Source: Phycisphaerales bacterium
GTDB taxonomy: Bacteria; Planctomycetota; Phycisphaerae; Tepidisphaerales; Tepidisphaeraceae
DNA: 64,000 nucleotides
Assembly: GCA_020847545.1 (NCBI GenBank)
Contig: JADLBV010000007.1
Location: forward strand, 62,001-126,000
Direction of reading: 5' to 3'
Made by a program: the position numbers and the translations under genes. Below are positions 32,917 through 41,896 of this stretch, piece by piece. The notes under the pieces were generated by a model. It was given only the letters and a program-made list of their open reading frames with translations, searched no databases and was not told where the DNA came from. Every line of letters starts with the position of its first letter. The stretch's first letter is position 1.

Positions 32917-35403
32917 ATGACGAACAAATGGCTCTGTCTGAATCGGCAACTGTTGAAATGCGCGGCTTGCTTGTCTGTCTTGTGGGGTATGGCTGTAACC
33001 GGTTCGGCTCAGGCAAGTGACGAGAATCTCGCAAAAGGACGCCCCTATGTTTTTAGAGATCAGCCGGGATATCCATACTGCACCGACAGTGGTGATGCCG
33101 TACAACTGACCGATGGTGAATTTACATCCCCCCCGGATACGTTATGGGTGCAAAAGCCCGCGGTCGGCTGGCGCAGCGTCATACCGGTTGTCTTCACGGT
33201 TGATCTTGGAAAGGTGCAACCGATTTCCGGTGCCATGTACAGCACGGCCGCCGATTCGTCGGTGGGCGCCAACTGGCCCAGTTCCATATTTATCCTGGTG
33301 AGTGACAATGAAAAGGTGTGGCGACGGGCTGGGGATCTGGTGAAACTCTCGCACAAGGAGGGACGGGTGCAGCCGCGGGCCGGATATTTCCGTTTCAAAT
33401 CCGATCAACTGAACACCCGTGGGCGTTATGTACAGTTTGTCGTCGTTCCCGATGGAATATTCACGTTTTGCGATGAAATTGAAATCTACAGCGGTCCCAA
33501 TTCTCTTCTGACCAGTCAAATCACAGGTCCAATCGTTACGGATGTGATAAAACTGGCAAGGATTGCCGCCACCAATATGGGGATCGAGCGTCGCCTGCGG
33601 GCGGATGTAGCCACGGTGCGCAACCGTCTGGCGGGTTCCCGGTTGCCCAGTGAACAAAAGAAGGCGCTTTCCGGCCGGCTCGATGCTGTTGTACGCGAGA
33701 TTCCGAATATCCCCGATGTCGATCCGGATACATTCCGCACAACTTACCCGATGAACAACTTGCAGGCGGAGATTTTTGCGGTCAACGGAGTGATCCTGCG
33801 TGAAAGCGGATTTCCTGTCCTAACCGTCTCAAAGACGGATCGCTATGAATACTTTGCACCGCTTGAATCACCCCGGCATGAAGAGGATGTACCAGCCCTG
33901 TCGATTGACATGATGGGCAATGAATTTCGATCGGATTCGTTCCTGCTGACCAATGCATCCGAACAACCCATCCCGGCGAAAATACGCGTACAGTCACTCC
34001 CCGGCGGTGAAAGCCCGCAATGGTTGACGGTTTCTACGGTTCCATGGACGGATACGGCCGCCGGCGTTCCTGTTGCCGCGGCACTGTTGACGGTGGCCGG
34101 CGACGGTGGTGGCCATCCCATCACACTTCCGACGGGGCTGACCAGCAAGGTCTGGTTTACGGTGGATTCATCCAGCCTGGAACCCGGCGAATATCGTGGA
34201 AATGTCGTGATCGAAAGCAATGTCGAACCCATCAGCATTCCGTTCAATCTGCGAATATCCGCCGTGCGCATGAACAAGCCACGCCTTTCACTGGGCATGT
34301 GGGATTACTCGCCGGATGGCAGATACGGTCCGAATACCGCAAAAACCATTCAAATGATGAGATCGCATTTCGTGGATTCGCCGTGGTCGACCCTTGATGT
34401 ATTGCCCTGGCCCGATGCCGGATATTTTGATGCATCTGGAAACCTCGTCAAACCGCTGCGATTTGATGCGCTGGACAAATGGATCCAGCAATGGCCCGGA
34501 GCGCGCCACTATTTTGTCTTTGCCAACGTCAGTGAAGAATTTGCGGGCAAAAAGGCAGGGACCGAGGAGTTCAACGTGCGCGTCGGCAACTGGGCCAAGG
34601 CGTTGGCCGAACACATGTTTTCCCGCGGACTAAAGCCCGAACAACTCGGATTGCTTCTGGTGGATGAACCCGGCAATGAAGAACAGGAACGACGGGTGGT
34701 CAACTGGGGCAAGGCGATTCGCACCGCGAACCAAAGACCGATGATCTTCCAGGATCGCGACCTTGAGTTGGATTCATCCAAGGCGGACTATTTTTCGCTC
34801 CAGAATGAAGCCACATCAATGGCCGACATTATCTGCCCACAATTCAAGCCTTATCACGCCGGCGGAGAGAAGGAAGTGCAATATTACGAGGGCTTCCGTC
34901 AGGAAGGGAAAGAGCTTTGGTACTATCAGTGCATGGGCCCGACCAAGAGCTACAGCCCGCAGGTTTACTATCGCCTGCTGGCGTGGCACGCATTCACCCA
35001 TCACATGATGGGTATCTCATTCTGGGCGTTTTTTGACAAAGGAAATGCGATCAGCTCGTGGAATGAATATGAATCATCTGGTGTTCCATTTACACCGGTA
35101 TTCCTCGATCCCAAGGGGATCACCACAGGCCTGCATTGGGAAGCGGTACGCGAAGGGATTGAAGATCATGAGTATCTGTCGATGCTGCGCGAAGCGGCGG
35201 ACCGCACAACGGATACCAAGCTCAAGTCGCAGGCGGCTTCATTGTTGAATTCCATTAATAATGGATTGGCGCAAAGATATGTAGACGATTACGCCTGGAG
35301 CGACACAAATGCCAACCGGTTTCAGCCGGATGGGTATCGCGTGCAGGTGCTCCGTTTACTGGAAAAATTCAACGGAAATCAACCGGGTATTCGTGGCGAA
35401 TAA
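32917..35403 (+). CDS. Secreted DUF4091 glycoside-hydrolase-like protein with discoidin domain
   Basis: 828 residues. Signal peptide (cleavage near GSAQA, residue 33), an F5/8 type C (discoidin) carbohydrate-binding-like domain at about 45-190 (FTVDLGKVQPISGAMYST, IFILVSDNEKVW, GRYVQFVVVPDG), a beta-sandwich linker, and from about 450 a TIM-barrel-like catalytic part with LLLVDEPGNEEQE (likely acidic residue) and HHMMGISFWAFFD, ending in the DUF4091 signature LHWEAVREGIEDHEYLSML. AAAGGA precedes the ATG. First gene of a two-gene unit behind a LacI-type operator; probably attacks an external polysaccharide. Substrate not readable. Confidence 0.82.
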   Translation: MTNKWLCLNRQLLKCAACLSVLWGMAVTGSAQASDENLAKGRPYVFRDQPGYPYCTDSGDAVQLTDGEFTSPPDTLWVQKPAVGWRSVIPVVFTVDLGKVQPISGAMYSTAADSSVGANWPSSIFILVSDNEKVWRRAGDLVKLSHKEGRVQPRAGYFRFKSDQLNTRGRYVQFVVVPDGIFTFCDEIEIYSGPNSLLTSQITGPIVTDVIKLARIAATNMGIERRLRADVATVRNRLAGSRLPSEQKKALSGRLDAVVREIPNIPDVDPDTFRTTYPMNNLQAEIFAVNGVILRESGFPVLTVSKTDRYEYFAPLESPRHEEDVPALSIDMMGNEFRSDSFLLTNASEQPIPAKIRVQSLPGGESPQWLTVSTVPWTDTAAGVPVAAALLTVAGDGGGHPITLPTGLTSKVWFTVDSSSLEPGEYRGNVVIESNVEPISIPFNLRISAVRMNKPRLSLGMWDYSPDGRYGPNTAKTIQMMRSHFVDSPWSTLDVLPWPDAGYFDASGNLVKPLRFDALDKWIQQWPGARHYFVFANVSEEFAGKKAGTEEFNVRVGNWAKALAEHMFSRGLKPEQLGLLLVDEPGNEEQERRVVNWGKAIRTANQRPMIFQDRDLELDSSKADYFSLQNEATSMADIICPQFKPYHAGGEKEVQYYEGFRQEGKELWYYQCMGPTKSYSPQVYYRLLAWHAFTHHMMGISFWAFFDKGNAISSWNEYESSGVPFTPVFLDPKGITTGLHWEAVREGIEDHEYLSMLREAADRTTDTKLKSQAASLLNSINNGLAQRYVDDYAWSDTNANRFQPDGYRVQVLRLLEKFNGNQPGIRGE

Positions 35404-35414
35404 AGAGGTTCAAC

Positions 35415-36620
35415 ATGAAGGGAAAACTCGTGAATCAACAGGACGGCCCGATTGTTCTTTCCACACCGGTCACGCATACCGACTGGCTATGGCGCGACAT
35501 GAAGCGGATCGGGCATGGCCCGCGGAGCGTCCGGTACATTCTCGACCGCTGCAAGCAGGTCGGATGGACGCGCATCTACTGGCGTTGCTTCGATGGAGGG
35601 CAATGTTTCTTCAAGAGCAGGTTGATGGAAAGCGTCAGTCGCGGCTACGCGGCGGATAATTTTCATGCATGGTGGCCCGAGTTTCTTCCTTCCGACGGTC
35701 CTGAATATCTTCAAAAGCTGTTTAAAGGTTTCGACGAATTCGACTCGCTGGGCGAGGCCGTGCGGTATGGGCGTCAAATCGGGCTGGAGATGCATGCTTG
35801 GATTTCGATCAACGAGGATGATCACGGCTGGGGTCTGCAGAGCCGATTTTCACGGGAGCATCCGCAGTATCGGTGGGTCAAGCGTTCAGGCGTGCCCTAC
35901 AACTCGCAGTTGAGCTTCGCATTTGAGGAGGTTCGCCGTTACAAACTGGAACTGCTCAAGGAGATTCTGGCCTACGATATCGACGGCGTTTTCTTGGACT
36001 GGATGCGCACCGGCGACATCCGCAACGAACCGCAGGCCACGGCGGATGGGACGGCCGATTACGGCTATGAAAAGCCGCTGGTGGAGGCGTTTGAAAAACA
36101 ATATGGTGTGAAGCCCACCGAGGTGCCCAACGATGATGAACGATGGGTGCGTATGCGGGCCGAGCCACAATCGCTGTTCATGCGGGCCGCCCATGATCTG
36201 ATCAAGGGCAAGAGCCGCTCGCTTTCCATCTCATTCATGGGACACCATCCATGGAGCTACCGCTGGAAGTCACCTCCACACATCAACGGCAATCTGAACG
36301 GCCTGCTGCTGGATGTTCGCTCCTGGGCACAAAAAGGCTGGATCGATGAGGCGGTGGCAGCGGGCAACTACATCCCAGGCGGCACACCCGAGATGGCCTA
36401 TGCTTATATGAAGGATCTGGTGGGTAATTACTGCCCCGTTTGGTCATATAGCTGGACGCCTCGTGATGCGAAGGCATTCGAGGAAAGTATTCAGCTTGCG
36501 AGTAAACTCGGTGCCGGACAGATATTGCACTGGGAAGCGGATCACATCGACCTGCCGGAACGCAGGCAAGATGCCCAGTTAAATGCCGCCATGAACAATT
36601 ACGCCACTCGAAAACTCTGA
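35415..36620 (+). CDS. TIM-barrel glycosidase-like protein, cytoplasmic
   Basis: 401 residues without signal peptide. Features of hypothetical glycosyl hydrolase-like (GHL) barrels: WTRIYWRCFDGGQ, a strand-end HAWISINEDDHGWG, IDGVFLDWMRTGD (candidate catalytic Asp), SISFMGHHPW and GAGQILHWEAD. It starts 11 bases after the DUF4091 gene with its own AGAGG site, so they are co-transcribed. With one enzyme secreted and one intracellular, the pair suggests that oligosaccharides are imported and finished inside. Exact family and substrate are uncertain. Confidence 0.75.
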   Translation: MKGKLVNQQDGPIVLSTPVTHTDWLWRDMKRIGHGPRSVRYILDRCKQVGWTRIYWRCFDGGQCFFKSRLMESVSRGYAADNFHAWWPEFLPSDGPEYLQKLFKGFDEFDSLGEAVRYGRQIGLEMHAWISINEDDHGWGLQSRFSREHPQYRWVKRSGVPYNSQLSFAFEEVRRYKLELLKEILAYDIDGVFLDWMRTGDIRNEPQATADGTADYGYEKPLVEAFEKQYGVKPTEVPNDDERWVRMRAEPQSLFMRAAHDLIKGKSRSLSISFMGHHPWSYRWKSPPHINGNLNGLLLDVRSWAQKGWIDEAVAAGNYIPGGTPEMAYAYMKDLVGNYCPVWSYSWTPRDAKAFEESIQLASKLGAGQILHWEADHIDLPERRQDAQLNAAMNNYATRKL

Positions 36621-36769
36621 TTTATTCAATAACCCCGAATACAATTTTACGGTGCTGTAATTTTTAAGGGTTCTATCACCAAAAACTTGGATTTAACCTG
36701 TACCTTGAACAGGATGGGTCATATGAAAACCGACAGCATCACCAAGCGTGGTTGACATCAAAAATTTTC
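36621..36769. other. AT-rich non-coding gap after the glycosidase gene
   Basis: Part of a 352-base stretch without a conventional gene. It is AT-rich and holds no clear hairpin terminator; a TTGACA at 36752-36757 is an alternative -35 for the following promoter. The rest of the stretch holds the operator-bearing promoter and a short leader reading frame, listed separately. Confidence 0.6.
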
Positions 36770-36819
36770 TTGCAATTCTCGAATTATTGTGTATTATGCT
36801 CTAATGCAAGCGGTTGCAG
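36770..36819 (+). promoter_or_regulatory. Promoter with LacI-type operator 2
   Basis: -35 TTGCAA (36770-36775), 16 bases, -10 TATTAT (36792-36797), then the operator ATGCAAGCGGTTGCAG (36804-36819), a near-palindrome over the start point. Same layout as operators 1 and 3. It drives the PEP-CTERM protein gene 153 bases downstream. Confidence 0.75.
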
Positions 36820-36862
36820 TTACGTTTGCAATTGATTGGCAATTCTGGCAATGGAGGCATAA

Positions 36863-36910
36863 ATGTCACATGAATCACTTGCCCAAGGTCGGCAGGCGAT
36901 GGCTTGGTAG
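36863..36910 (+). CDS. Possible 15-codon leader peptide
   Basis: In the leader of the PEP-CTERM gene a GGAGG (36853-36857) stands five bases before an ATG that opens MSHESLAQGRQAMAW and stops at TAG 36908-36910. The ribosome site is better than that of most genes here. It could be a leader peptide or translational regulator, or chance. No attenuator hairpin is evident. Confidence 0.35.
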   Translation: MSHESLAQGRQAMAW

Positions 36911-36972
36911 AGAATTCATTTAATTTTAAGAACCGGCTGTGTCGGTCGGTTGGTTTATTAACGGGAGAAGCA

Positions 36973-37560
36973 ATGAATACGTTCACGAAGATGATGGCAA
37001 TGGCGGGTGTGGCTCTGGTCGGAGTGGCCGTGAGTAATGTACACGCAGTGGTCTTGGGACCAAACCTGATCACTGTGAATGAAGATGTGGAAGATGGCAG
37101 TTTGGTCGGTTGGATTGGTGGCAATGCAAAGGTGCTTTCTACTGATACGCTCAGTGGCACTGGCCATAGCGTTGAGTCCACACAAAGTGATTCAACCAAT
37201 CATTATATTGATGCCTATCTTGGTGACAGTTTGGACCATGCCGGCGGCAACTACTACTTTGAAGTTGATTACAAGACCACAGGAAGTAACTACGTTCTGG
37301 TCACTACATATGCCACTGGATACCAAGGATGGGCTACGTTACCGGGTACAAATGGAGCATGGACGCACTACTCTTCTTCCGGTCCATTTAATTTGCCATC
37401 AGGGACAGATCCTTACATTGGATTCTCCGGGCAAAGCGGTGGAGACGTGTTCTATCTGGATAACCTCGTCGTTCAGAAAGAAGTGGTTCCGGAGCCGGCA
37501 TCCATGCTGCTGATGGGGATGTCGGCCTTGGGCCTGATGGCTCGACGTCGCCGACATTAA
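36973..37560 (+). CDS. PEP-CTERM surface protein with jelly-roll-like domain
   Basis: 195 residues: signal peptide (to about VHA, residue 25), a beta-rich carbohydrate-binding-like domain (DGSLVGWIGG, YYFEVDYKTTGSNYVLVTTYA, GAWTHYSSSGPFNLP, VFYLDNLVVQKE), and a PEP-CTERM sorting signal: VPEPASMLLMGMSALGLMA followed by RRRRH. Exosortase would cleave and move it to exopolysaccharide or the cell surface. GGGAGAAG precedes the ATG. The domain resembles CBM-type jelly rolls (inference). It has its own operator-controlled promoter and a strong terminator. Confidence 0.9.
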   Translation: MNTFTKMMAMAGVALVGVAVSNVHAVVLGPNLITVNEDVEDGSLVGWIGGNAKVLSTDTLSGTGHSVESTQSDSTNHYIDAYLGDSLDHAGGNYYFEVDYKTTGSNYVLVTTYATGYQGWATLPGTNGAWTHYSSSGPFNLPSGTDPYIGFSGQSGGDVFYLDNLVVQKEVVPEPASMLLMGMSALGLMARRRRH

Positions 37561-37581
37561 TTGTTTCATGGATAAATTGAG

Positions 37582-37627
37582 CTGGCGCGGCAACTTGAAC
37601 ACAAGGGCCGCGCCAGTTTTCTTTATT
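37582..37627 (+). terminator. Terminator after the PEP-CTERM gene
   Basis: Perfect ten-base arms CTGGCGCGGC (37582-37591) and GCCGCGCCAG (37607-37616) with a 15-base loop, followed by TTTTCTTTATTTC. Confidence 0.85.
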
Positions 37628-37682
37628 TCATTGATGCCATGATGTGCCACCTCCGCAGAGTTTATTTTTTGAGTTTCATAGT

Positions 37683-39902
37683 ATGTGTCAACATCAAATG
37701 CTCACCATTATTCTGGGAGGCAGCGCGGACTCGGTTGAGAAATATGCCGCTGAGGAATTAAAGAAATATGTAGGGCTTTTATACGGTTTTACTGCCGAGA
37801 TCCTGACCGGGCCTTGCCCCAAAGTGGCCGGAGCCTCTGTGTTCATCGGCCACGACCATGACAATCCGCTCGTGTCCGGTTGTACGAAAGGGGTTTCATG
37901 GGAGGTTCTCTCATCGGATGGCTTTGTATTGAAGACAATTCAGGTGGATTCTGATGTATTGCTCGTGGCGGGTGGATCAGGCCGAGGCACATTGTTCGGC
38001 GTTTATGAATTGCTGGAACGGTGGGGCGCGAGATTTCTGTTAAGCGACGATCTTCTGCCGGAGAAGCCCCGGCCGTTTCGATTGACGGGGTTTGATGAAA
38101 CCGTCAATCCCGCCTATTCAATCCGTGCAATACGGCCCATGGCCAACGTGCCCGAAGGTGCCGCCCCCTGGGATCTGTCCGACTTTACGGATTTCATCGA
38201 TCGGATGGCAAGGCTGAAGTACAACGCCTTTGTTTTTGTCGTACAGGAATCCGGGCCGTGGCTGGATTATGAATTTCGCGGCATGAAACGCCCCGCCGGC
38301 GACATCTTTTATGGCTACCGCATACCAATCGACGATGATTTTGTCGGCAACGAGTTGTTTGGCGGCAAGCGTGAATTTTACAACCCGATTCTTGCCAAGG
38401 CGCAAAATGAGGAGGAGCGAAAGAAATATGGCATTGAGCTGGTGCGTGCCATCATCCGGCATTGCAAGTTGCGCGGCTTGATGTCGATCATGGTGTTCAC
38501 ACTGCTGGAACCGCCAACTGCCTTCAAGCATCAATGCAATGAATGGGCAAGCCTGCCACTGCCTGATCCGAAACTGTTCGCCGGATCCATATTTACAGTC
38601 ACTCCGACAGAGGAATTCGGGATCAATCCTCAATATGCAGCGTGGATGAACGTGATGGACCCGACAGTTCAGGAATTAACCTCGCACCGTCTGAAATGCC
38701 TGATCAATACCTACCCCGACGCGGACTATTATCATCTGTGGGTCTCCGAGCATCGGGCGACTGTGGTGGATCACAACCATATTTTTCGGTTATTGGACGA
38801 CAAGTATCAACTTTCCCCGGAATTTGACTGGGACAAAGTGTTCGATGACTACACATCATCTCCATTCGACCGCAACCGATATCAGGATCAGATGAAGGGA
38901 GATTTGCTGTTTTTGTATGTGCTGGACAAGATTCTCAACGAAGACAAATTGCTCAATCAGACAGTCAAGCCCAACGCCGCCATCGGCATCGCGGGTGTCA
39001 TGCCGCAATTGGCTCCAATCGTAACCCGATTGCTTCCCGACAATGCAACCTTCGTGCAATTTCTCGATTACGGGTCGCATGGACCTGCCGACCGAATAGG
39101 CCGAATGGCCCCGCTGCTACAAGCCGGTGTTCCCACCACGCTGGAAATCGGGCTTCATGACGACAACAACATGTATTTTCCGCAAGCTGCGGTGGAATCG
39201 CTGGAAAAGATTGTCAAGGCGACCGCGCCGATGAATATGCTGGGCTATGTGGTTGCGATCTGGCAAGTTCGTCAATCCGACATTGGCGCGGCATATCTCG
39301 GCCGCGCATCATGGGAGCCGAACCTGACCGCATCCGAATTTTATAAGGATTTTCTTCCCAGGCTGGTCGGTCCGGCCGCCGCCGAAGATTTCGAGCACGC
39401 CCATCGCATGATCGAAGTTGTTGACCGTCAGGTCCGAGGGGGCATCACATACGGTTACGCCTTTCTGTTAACATCCAAACTGATCAAAGCCTTCATGCAA
39501 TATGGCGTGGATCGAAATGCGATCGCTGACATTCGCCGGCAATTCCTATCCGCGCTGGAGGCATTGCGGGCCGCGCGCGCAAAAGGGCCGGCCCGTGCGC
39601 CCTATGTCGAGTTCTGGATCAAACGCACCCAGTTCGCCATAGAATGGATGGACATGGTGTGCATGTGTGACGATCTTGGACAGATCGTCGGCAGGGAATA
39701 CCAGCTTGGAATGCCGTTGTCGCCGGAGCAACGTCGCAATGCGCTGTCTACTTTCGATGAGATACTGAGCCGCCTGCGGTCATTGATCGAACTGATCGCA
39801 AGTGATGCCGGTCACATCGGCGACCTCGGACAGATCGCCAACATCAATCAGCATGCGTATCGCCATCTGAGGGAATTACGAGCAGCGATTGAAGGGCAAT
39901 GA
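37683..39902 (+). CDS. DUF4838/GH67N-like glycan-active protein
   Basis: 739 residues. The N-terminal domain has the alpha-glucuronidase (GH67) N-domain layout: VEKYAAEELKKYVGLLYG, ASVFIGHD, GTLFGVYELLERWGARFLL. The middle part matches DUF4838-like barrels: YNAFVFVVQESGPW, MSIMVFTLLEPP, DADYYHLWVSEH. A helical C-terminus follows. No signal peptide, so an intracellular enzyme acting on imported uronic-acid-containing or similar oligosaccharides is plausible (inference). Start is ATG 37683 or 37698; no clear ribosome site, and no promoter with an operator lies in the 66 bases after the terminator, so its transcription is unclear. Confidence 0.78.
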   Translation: MCQHQMLTIILGGSADSVEKYAAEELKKYVGLLYGFTAEILTGPCPKVAGASVFIGHDHDNPLVSGCTKGVSWEVLSSDGFVLKTIQVDSDVLLVAGGSGRGTLFGVYELLERWGARFLLSDDLLPEKPRPFRLTGFDETVNPAYSIRAIRPMANVPEGAAPWDLSDFTDFIDRMARLKYNAFVFVVQESGPWLDYEFRGMKRPAGDIFYGYRIPIDDDFVGNELFGGKREFYNPILAKAQNEEERKKYGIELVRAIIRHCKLRGLMSIMVFTLLEPPTAFKHQCNEWASLPLPDPKLFAGSIFTVTPTEEFGINPQYAAWMNVMDPTVQELTSHRLKCLINTYPDADYYHLWVSEHRATVVDHNHIFRLLDDKYQLSPEFDWDKVFDDYTSSPFDRNRYQDQMKGDLLFLYVLDKILNEDKLLNQTVKPNAAIGIAGVMPQLAPIVTRLLPDNATFVQFLDYGSHGPADRIGRMAPLLQAGVPTTLEIGLHDDNNMYFPQAAVESLEKIVKATAPMNMLGYVVAIWQVRQSDIGAAYLGRASWEPNLTASEFYKDFLPRLVGPAAAEDFEHAHRMIEVVDRQVRGGITYGYAFLLTSKLIKAFMQYGVDRNAIADIRRQFLSALEALRAARAKGPARAPYVEFWIKRTQFAIEWMDMVCMCDDLGQIVGREYQLGMPLSPEQRRNALSTFDEILSRLRSLIELIASDAGHIGDLGQIANINQHAYRHLRELRAAIEGQ

Positions 39903-39917
39903 CCCGTCTTTGGACGA

Positions 39918-40139
39918 TCAAATACGAATCGTTTGATCCTTCAACAGGACGACTTGGTCGTTGATCGTTAATTCTCTGATCCCCGCCATCTTCAGCGAAC
40001 GGATGTGAATGATGCAGTCTTTCAGGCGGATAAATCCGTCCTGCGAATGAAAGTATGTCAACGCCGCATGGCCGGGCTGCTTGAAGTGCAATTCAAGCGT
40101 GACAGGGCCGAAGCGTGTCGGCGTAAACCCCTCCCCGTC
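39918..40139 (-). pseudogene. C-terminal fragment of a gene cut by the IS3 remnant
   Basis: On the minus strand an open frame runs from about 40139 to a TGA at 39918-39920 and reads as a coherent C-terminus (about 73 codons: GFTPTRFGPVTLELHF, KQPGHAALTYFHSQDG, IRLKDCIIHIRSLKMAG, then IRELTINDQVVLLKDQ). The upstream part is replaced by the IS3 remnant. Family unknown; the beta-rich end would suit a glycan enzyme of this locus. It is convergent with the DUF4838-like gene. Confidence 0.6.
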
Positions 40140-40399
40140 AACTGGGCGCGCATCAGCCGACGCACCCGCTTGGCGTTGATCTCAATGCCTTCGGGATGCA
40201 GCAGACGCTTGAGATGCAGCCGCATCTGCTCCACACCGTAAAAGGGCGTGCGAAGATATTGTTCATCAATCAGTCGCATCAATCGCTCGTTCAGTTCGTC
40301 ACCAGGCCGGGGCTGGTAATAGACCGTGCTGCGATTCAAACCCAGCAACCCGCACTGGCGGCTCAGCGATATCCGCCGGTGCTTCGGCTCCAGCATCAA
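40140..40399 (-). pseudogene. IS3 transposase orfB, truncated
   Basis: Only the first 84 or so residues of orfB remain: HRRISLSRQCGLLGLNRSTVYYQP, the HTH_21 region TPFYGVEQMRLHLKR, and INAKRVRRLMR, after which the sequence runs into the adjacent gene fragment. The whole DDE catalytic domain is missing, so it cannot transpose by itself. Confidence 0.85.
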
Positions 40400-40410
40400 C
40401 CGCCGGTCCC

Positions 40411-40701
40411 TCAGTCCCCAAGACCCGACTTTTTTTTCAACCAGTCCAGCTCCATTTTCAACTGCCCGATCTCCTGGTAGAGCCGCGCCGTCAACGCCTC
40501 CTGATCGGCCTCATCCCATTCCCGCCGACGCCCGAACACCTCCGGCAGCGATTCCATCAACTGCTTCTTCCACTGGCTGATCTGGTTGGCGTGAACCTCA
40601 TACTCCCCGGCCAGCTGCGCCGTCGTCTTGTCTCCACGCACAGCCTCCAATGCCACCTTCGCCTTGAACTGCGCCGTGAACCGCCGTCTTTGTCGTCCCA
40701 T
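40411..40701 (-). CDS. IS3 transposase orfA
   Basis: 96 residues, apparently complete: helix-turn-helix RRRFTAQFKAKVALEAVRGD, AQLAGEYEVHANQISQWKKQL, and a leucine-zipper-like end (ARLYQEIGQLKMELDWLKKK). In IS3 elements orfA and orfB are joined by a -1 frameshift into the active transposase; with orfB truncated, orfA alone may still bind the end and repress. Confidence 0.9.
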   Translation of the reverse strand: MGRQRRRFTAQFKAKVALEAVRGDKTTAQLAGEYEVHANQISQWKKQLMESLPEVFGRRREWDEADQEALTARLYQEIGQLKMELDWLKKKSGLGD

Positions 40702-40849
40702 AGAATTCGCCTCTTGTTAAGAGCCGAATCCACCTTATTCGCGCGCCCAGATTTTGTGGAGTAGTACAAGCCGCGAGTTATTAAAGTGGAGTTGTTATCA
40801 AACCCACACTTTTTAAGGAAAGAATGGGCTAAAAACTCGAAAAAAAATA

Positions 40850-40897
40850 TTGACTTTACCTGAATGTGTGTTATTATAATCATGCAAGCGCTTGCAT
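40850..40897 (+). promoter_or_regulatory. Promoter with LacI-type operator 3
   Basis: -35 TTGACT (40850-40855); -10 TATTAT (40872-40877, 16-base spacer) or TATAAT (40875-40880, 19); then the perfect 16-base palindrome ATGCAAGCGCTTGCAT (40882-40897). The best match of the three sites. It lies 81 bases beyond the IS3 end and drives the prepilin-like gene. Confidence 0.8.
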
Positions 40898-41026
40898 TTG
40901 CCCTTGCTGGTTGCCAGGTTCTGCTTGAAGGCTCTGTCCAACCACGATGAGATAAAAATGCTGGCAATTATGCTGGAGTAGAAATATCAGGTACATGACC
41001 CGAATGATTAAAATTGGAGCATAGCC

Positions 41027-41824
41027 ATGAAGATCATTGCACGGCGTCTACATCCCTCGCGAGAACATCAATCATCAGTCGATGGCACGGGCAGGAATCG
41101 ACGCCTCGACACGGGCTTTACGCTGGTGGAATTGCTGGTCGTGATAGGCATTATCGCGCTTCTGATCAGCATTCTGCTGCCGGCTTTGCAAAAGGCGCGT
41201 GAATCGGCAAAGACAGTTGCCTGCCTGAGCAACCTCCGCCAACTTTCCATGGCCGTGATCATGTATGCCAATGAACATGGCGGGTGGGCACCGGACAATG
41301 TTGCAATACCCTACCCTCAGCCGGGATGGGAGACTGGTTGGGCCAATAAGCTGACCCAATTGAAATACACGCCGGGTGGGGCGGCCTATCCACTGGACCC
41401 ACCCCAGGGGGCATTTTTGTGCCCGTCGGTCTCACAGCCTGTCGCAAAGTGGGGTGCGGCTGGAGAAGGTCGTGAAATTACGCCCTATTTTAGAATGAAT
41501 TATGGCAATTACTGGTTTAGCACCACCTACGGAATCAATAGTTTCTTCTGTGTCATTGATGCATATGGCTTTACACAATATGGCATTACTCGCCATAAAA
41601 TGGTGGGCGTAAAGAACTCCAGTGAGATCTTTATGTTGGGCGATGTATGTGATGACGCCGCAGGTGTGCTCTGGTACATCGGATTGAGGTACGCAGGCAT
41701 TTCTCTTCGACATAACAGGGGGCAGGCTTACAACATGGCATTCGTCGATGGACACGCCGAGACGATGCCGATTCCACTCAATCCATCCGATCCAATGTCG
41801 TTGCGGAAATATTGGGGCTATTGA
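41027..41824 (+). CDS. Type II secretion/prepilin-like protein (H-x9-DG planctomycete family)
   Basis: 265 residues. A 29-residue basic leader ends in G before [20 protein letters not shown], the class III prepilin signal and helix; Glu+5 is present. The rest is globular and ends with the family motif [17 protein letters not shown] (H-x9-DG). Such pseudopilin-like proteins are abundant in planctomycetes and Lentisphaerae/Verrucomicrobia, often beside sugar-degrading sulfatases or glycosidases, and are thought to take part in capture or import of polysaccharides. GGAG precedes the ATG. Controlled by operator 3. Confidence 0.9.
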   Translation: MKIIARRLHPSREHQSSVDGTGRNRRLDTGFTLVELLVVIGIIALLISILLPALQKARESAKTVACLSNLRQLSMAVIMYANEHGGWAPDNVAIPYPQPGWETGWANKLTQLKYTPGGAAYPLDPPQGAFLCPSVSQPVAKWGAAGEGREITPYFRMNYGNYWFSTTYGINSFFCVIDAYGFTQYGITRHKMVGVKNSSEIFMLGDVCDDAAGVLWYIGLRYAGISLRHNRGQAYNMAFVDGHAETMPIPLNPSDPMSLRKYWGY

Positions 41825-41896
41825 ATAGCCGGATAAAAGCCGGGGGGGGGTCACAATTTATCCTGATAACAACATTCACTCCGACTGGAGGTCCGT

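Larger units (their letters stand above)
40140..40768 (-). mobile_element. IS3-family element, 3'-truncated remnant
   Basis: Carries orfA, the start of orfB and, at 40758-40768, an IS3-like terminal sequence (TGTACTACTCC on the minus strand). The other end is lost at about 40140, where a foreign reading frame begins. It sits between the DUF4838-like gene and the third operator-bearing promoter, so the locus has been rearranged here. Confidence 0.75.

Noticed and set aside
40058-40139. Out-of-frame end of the truncated orfB reading frame as genuine protein
   Set aside because: Past about residue 84 it is a different frame of the neighbouring gene fragment; that fragment's own frame reads as a proper protein end.
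41841-41850. Run of nine G residues between the prepilin-like and PEP-CTERM genes as a phase-variation tract
   Set aside because: It lies outside both genes and away from a promoter; a sequencing artefact or neutral run is as likely.
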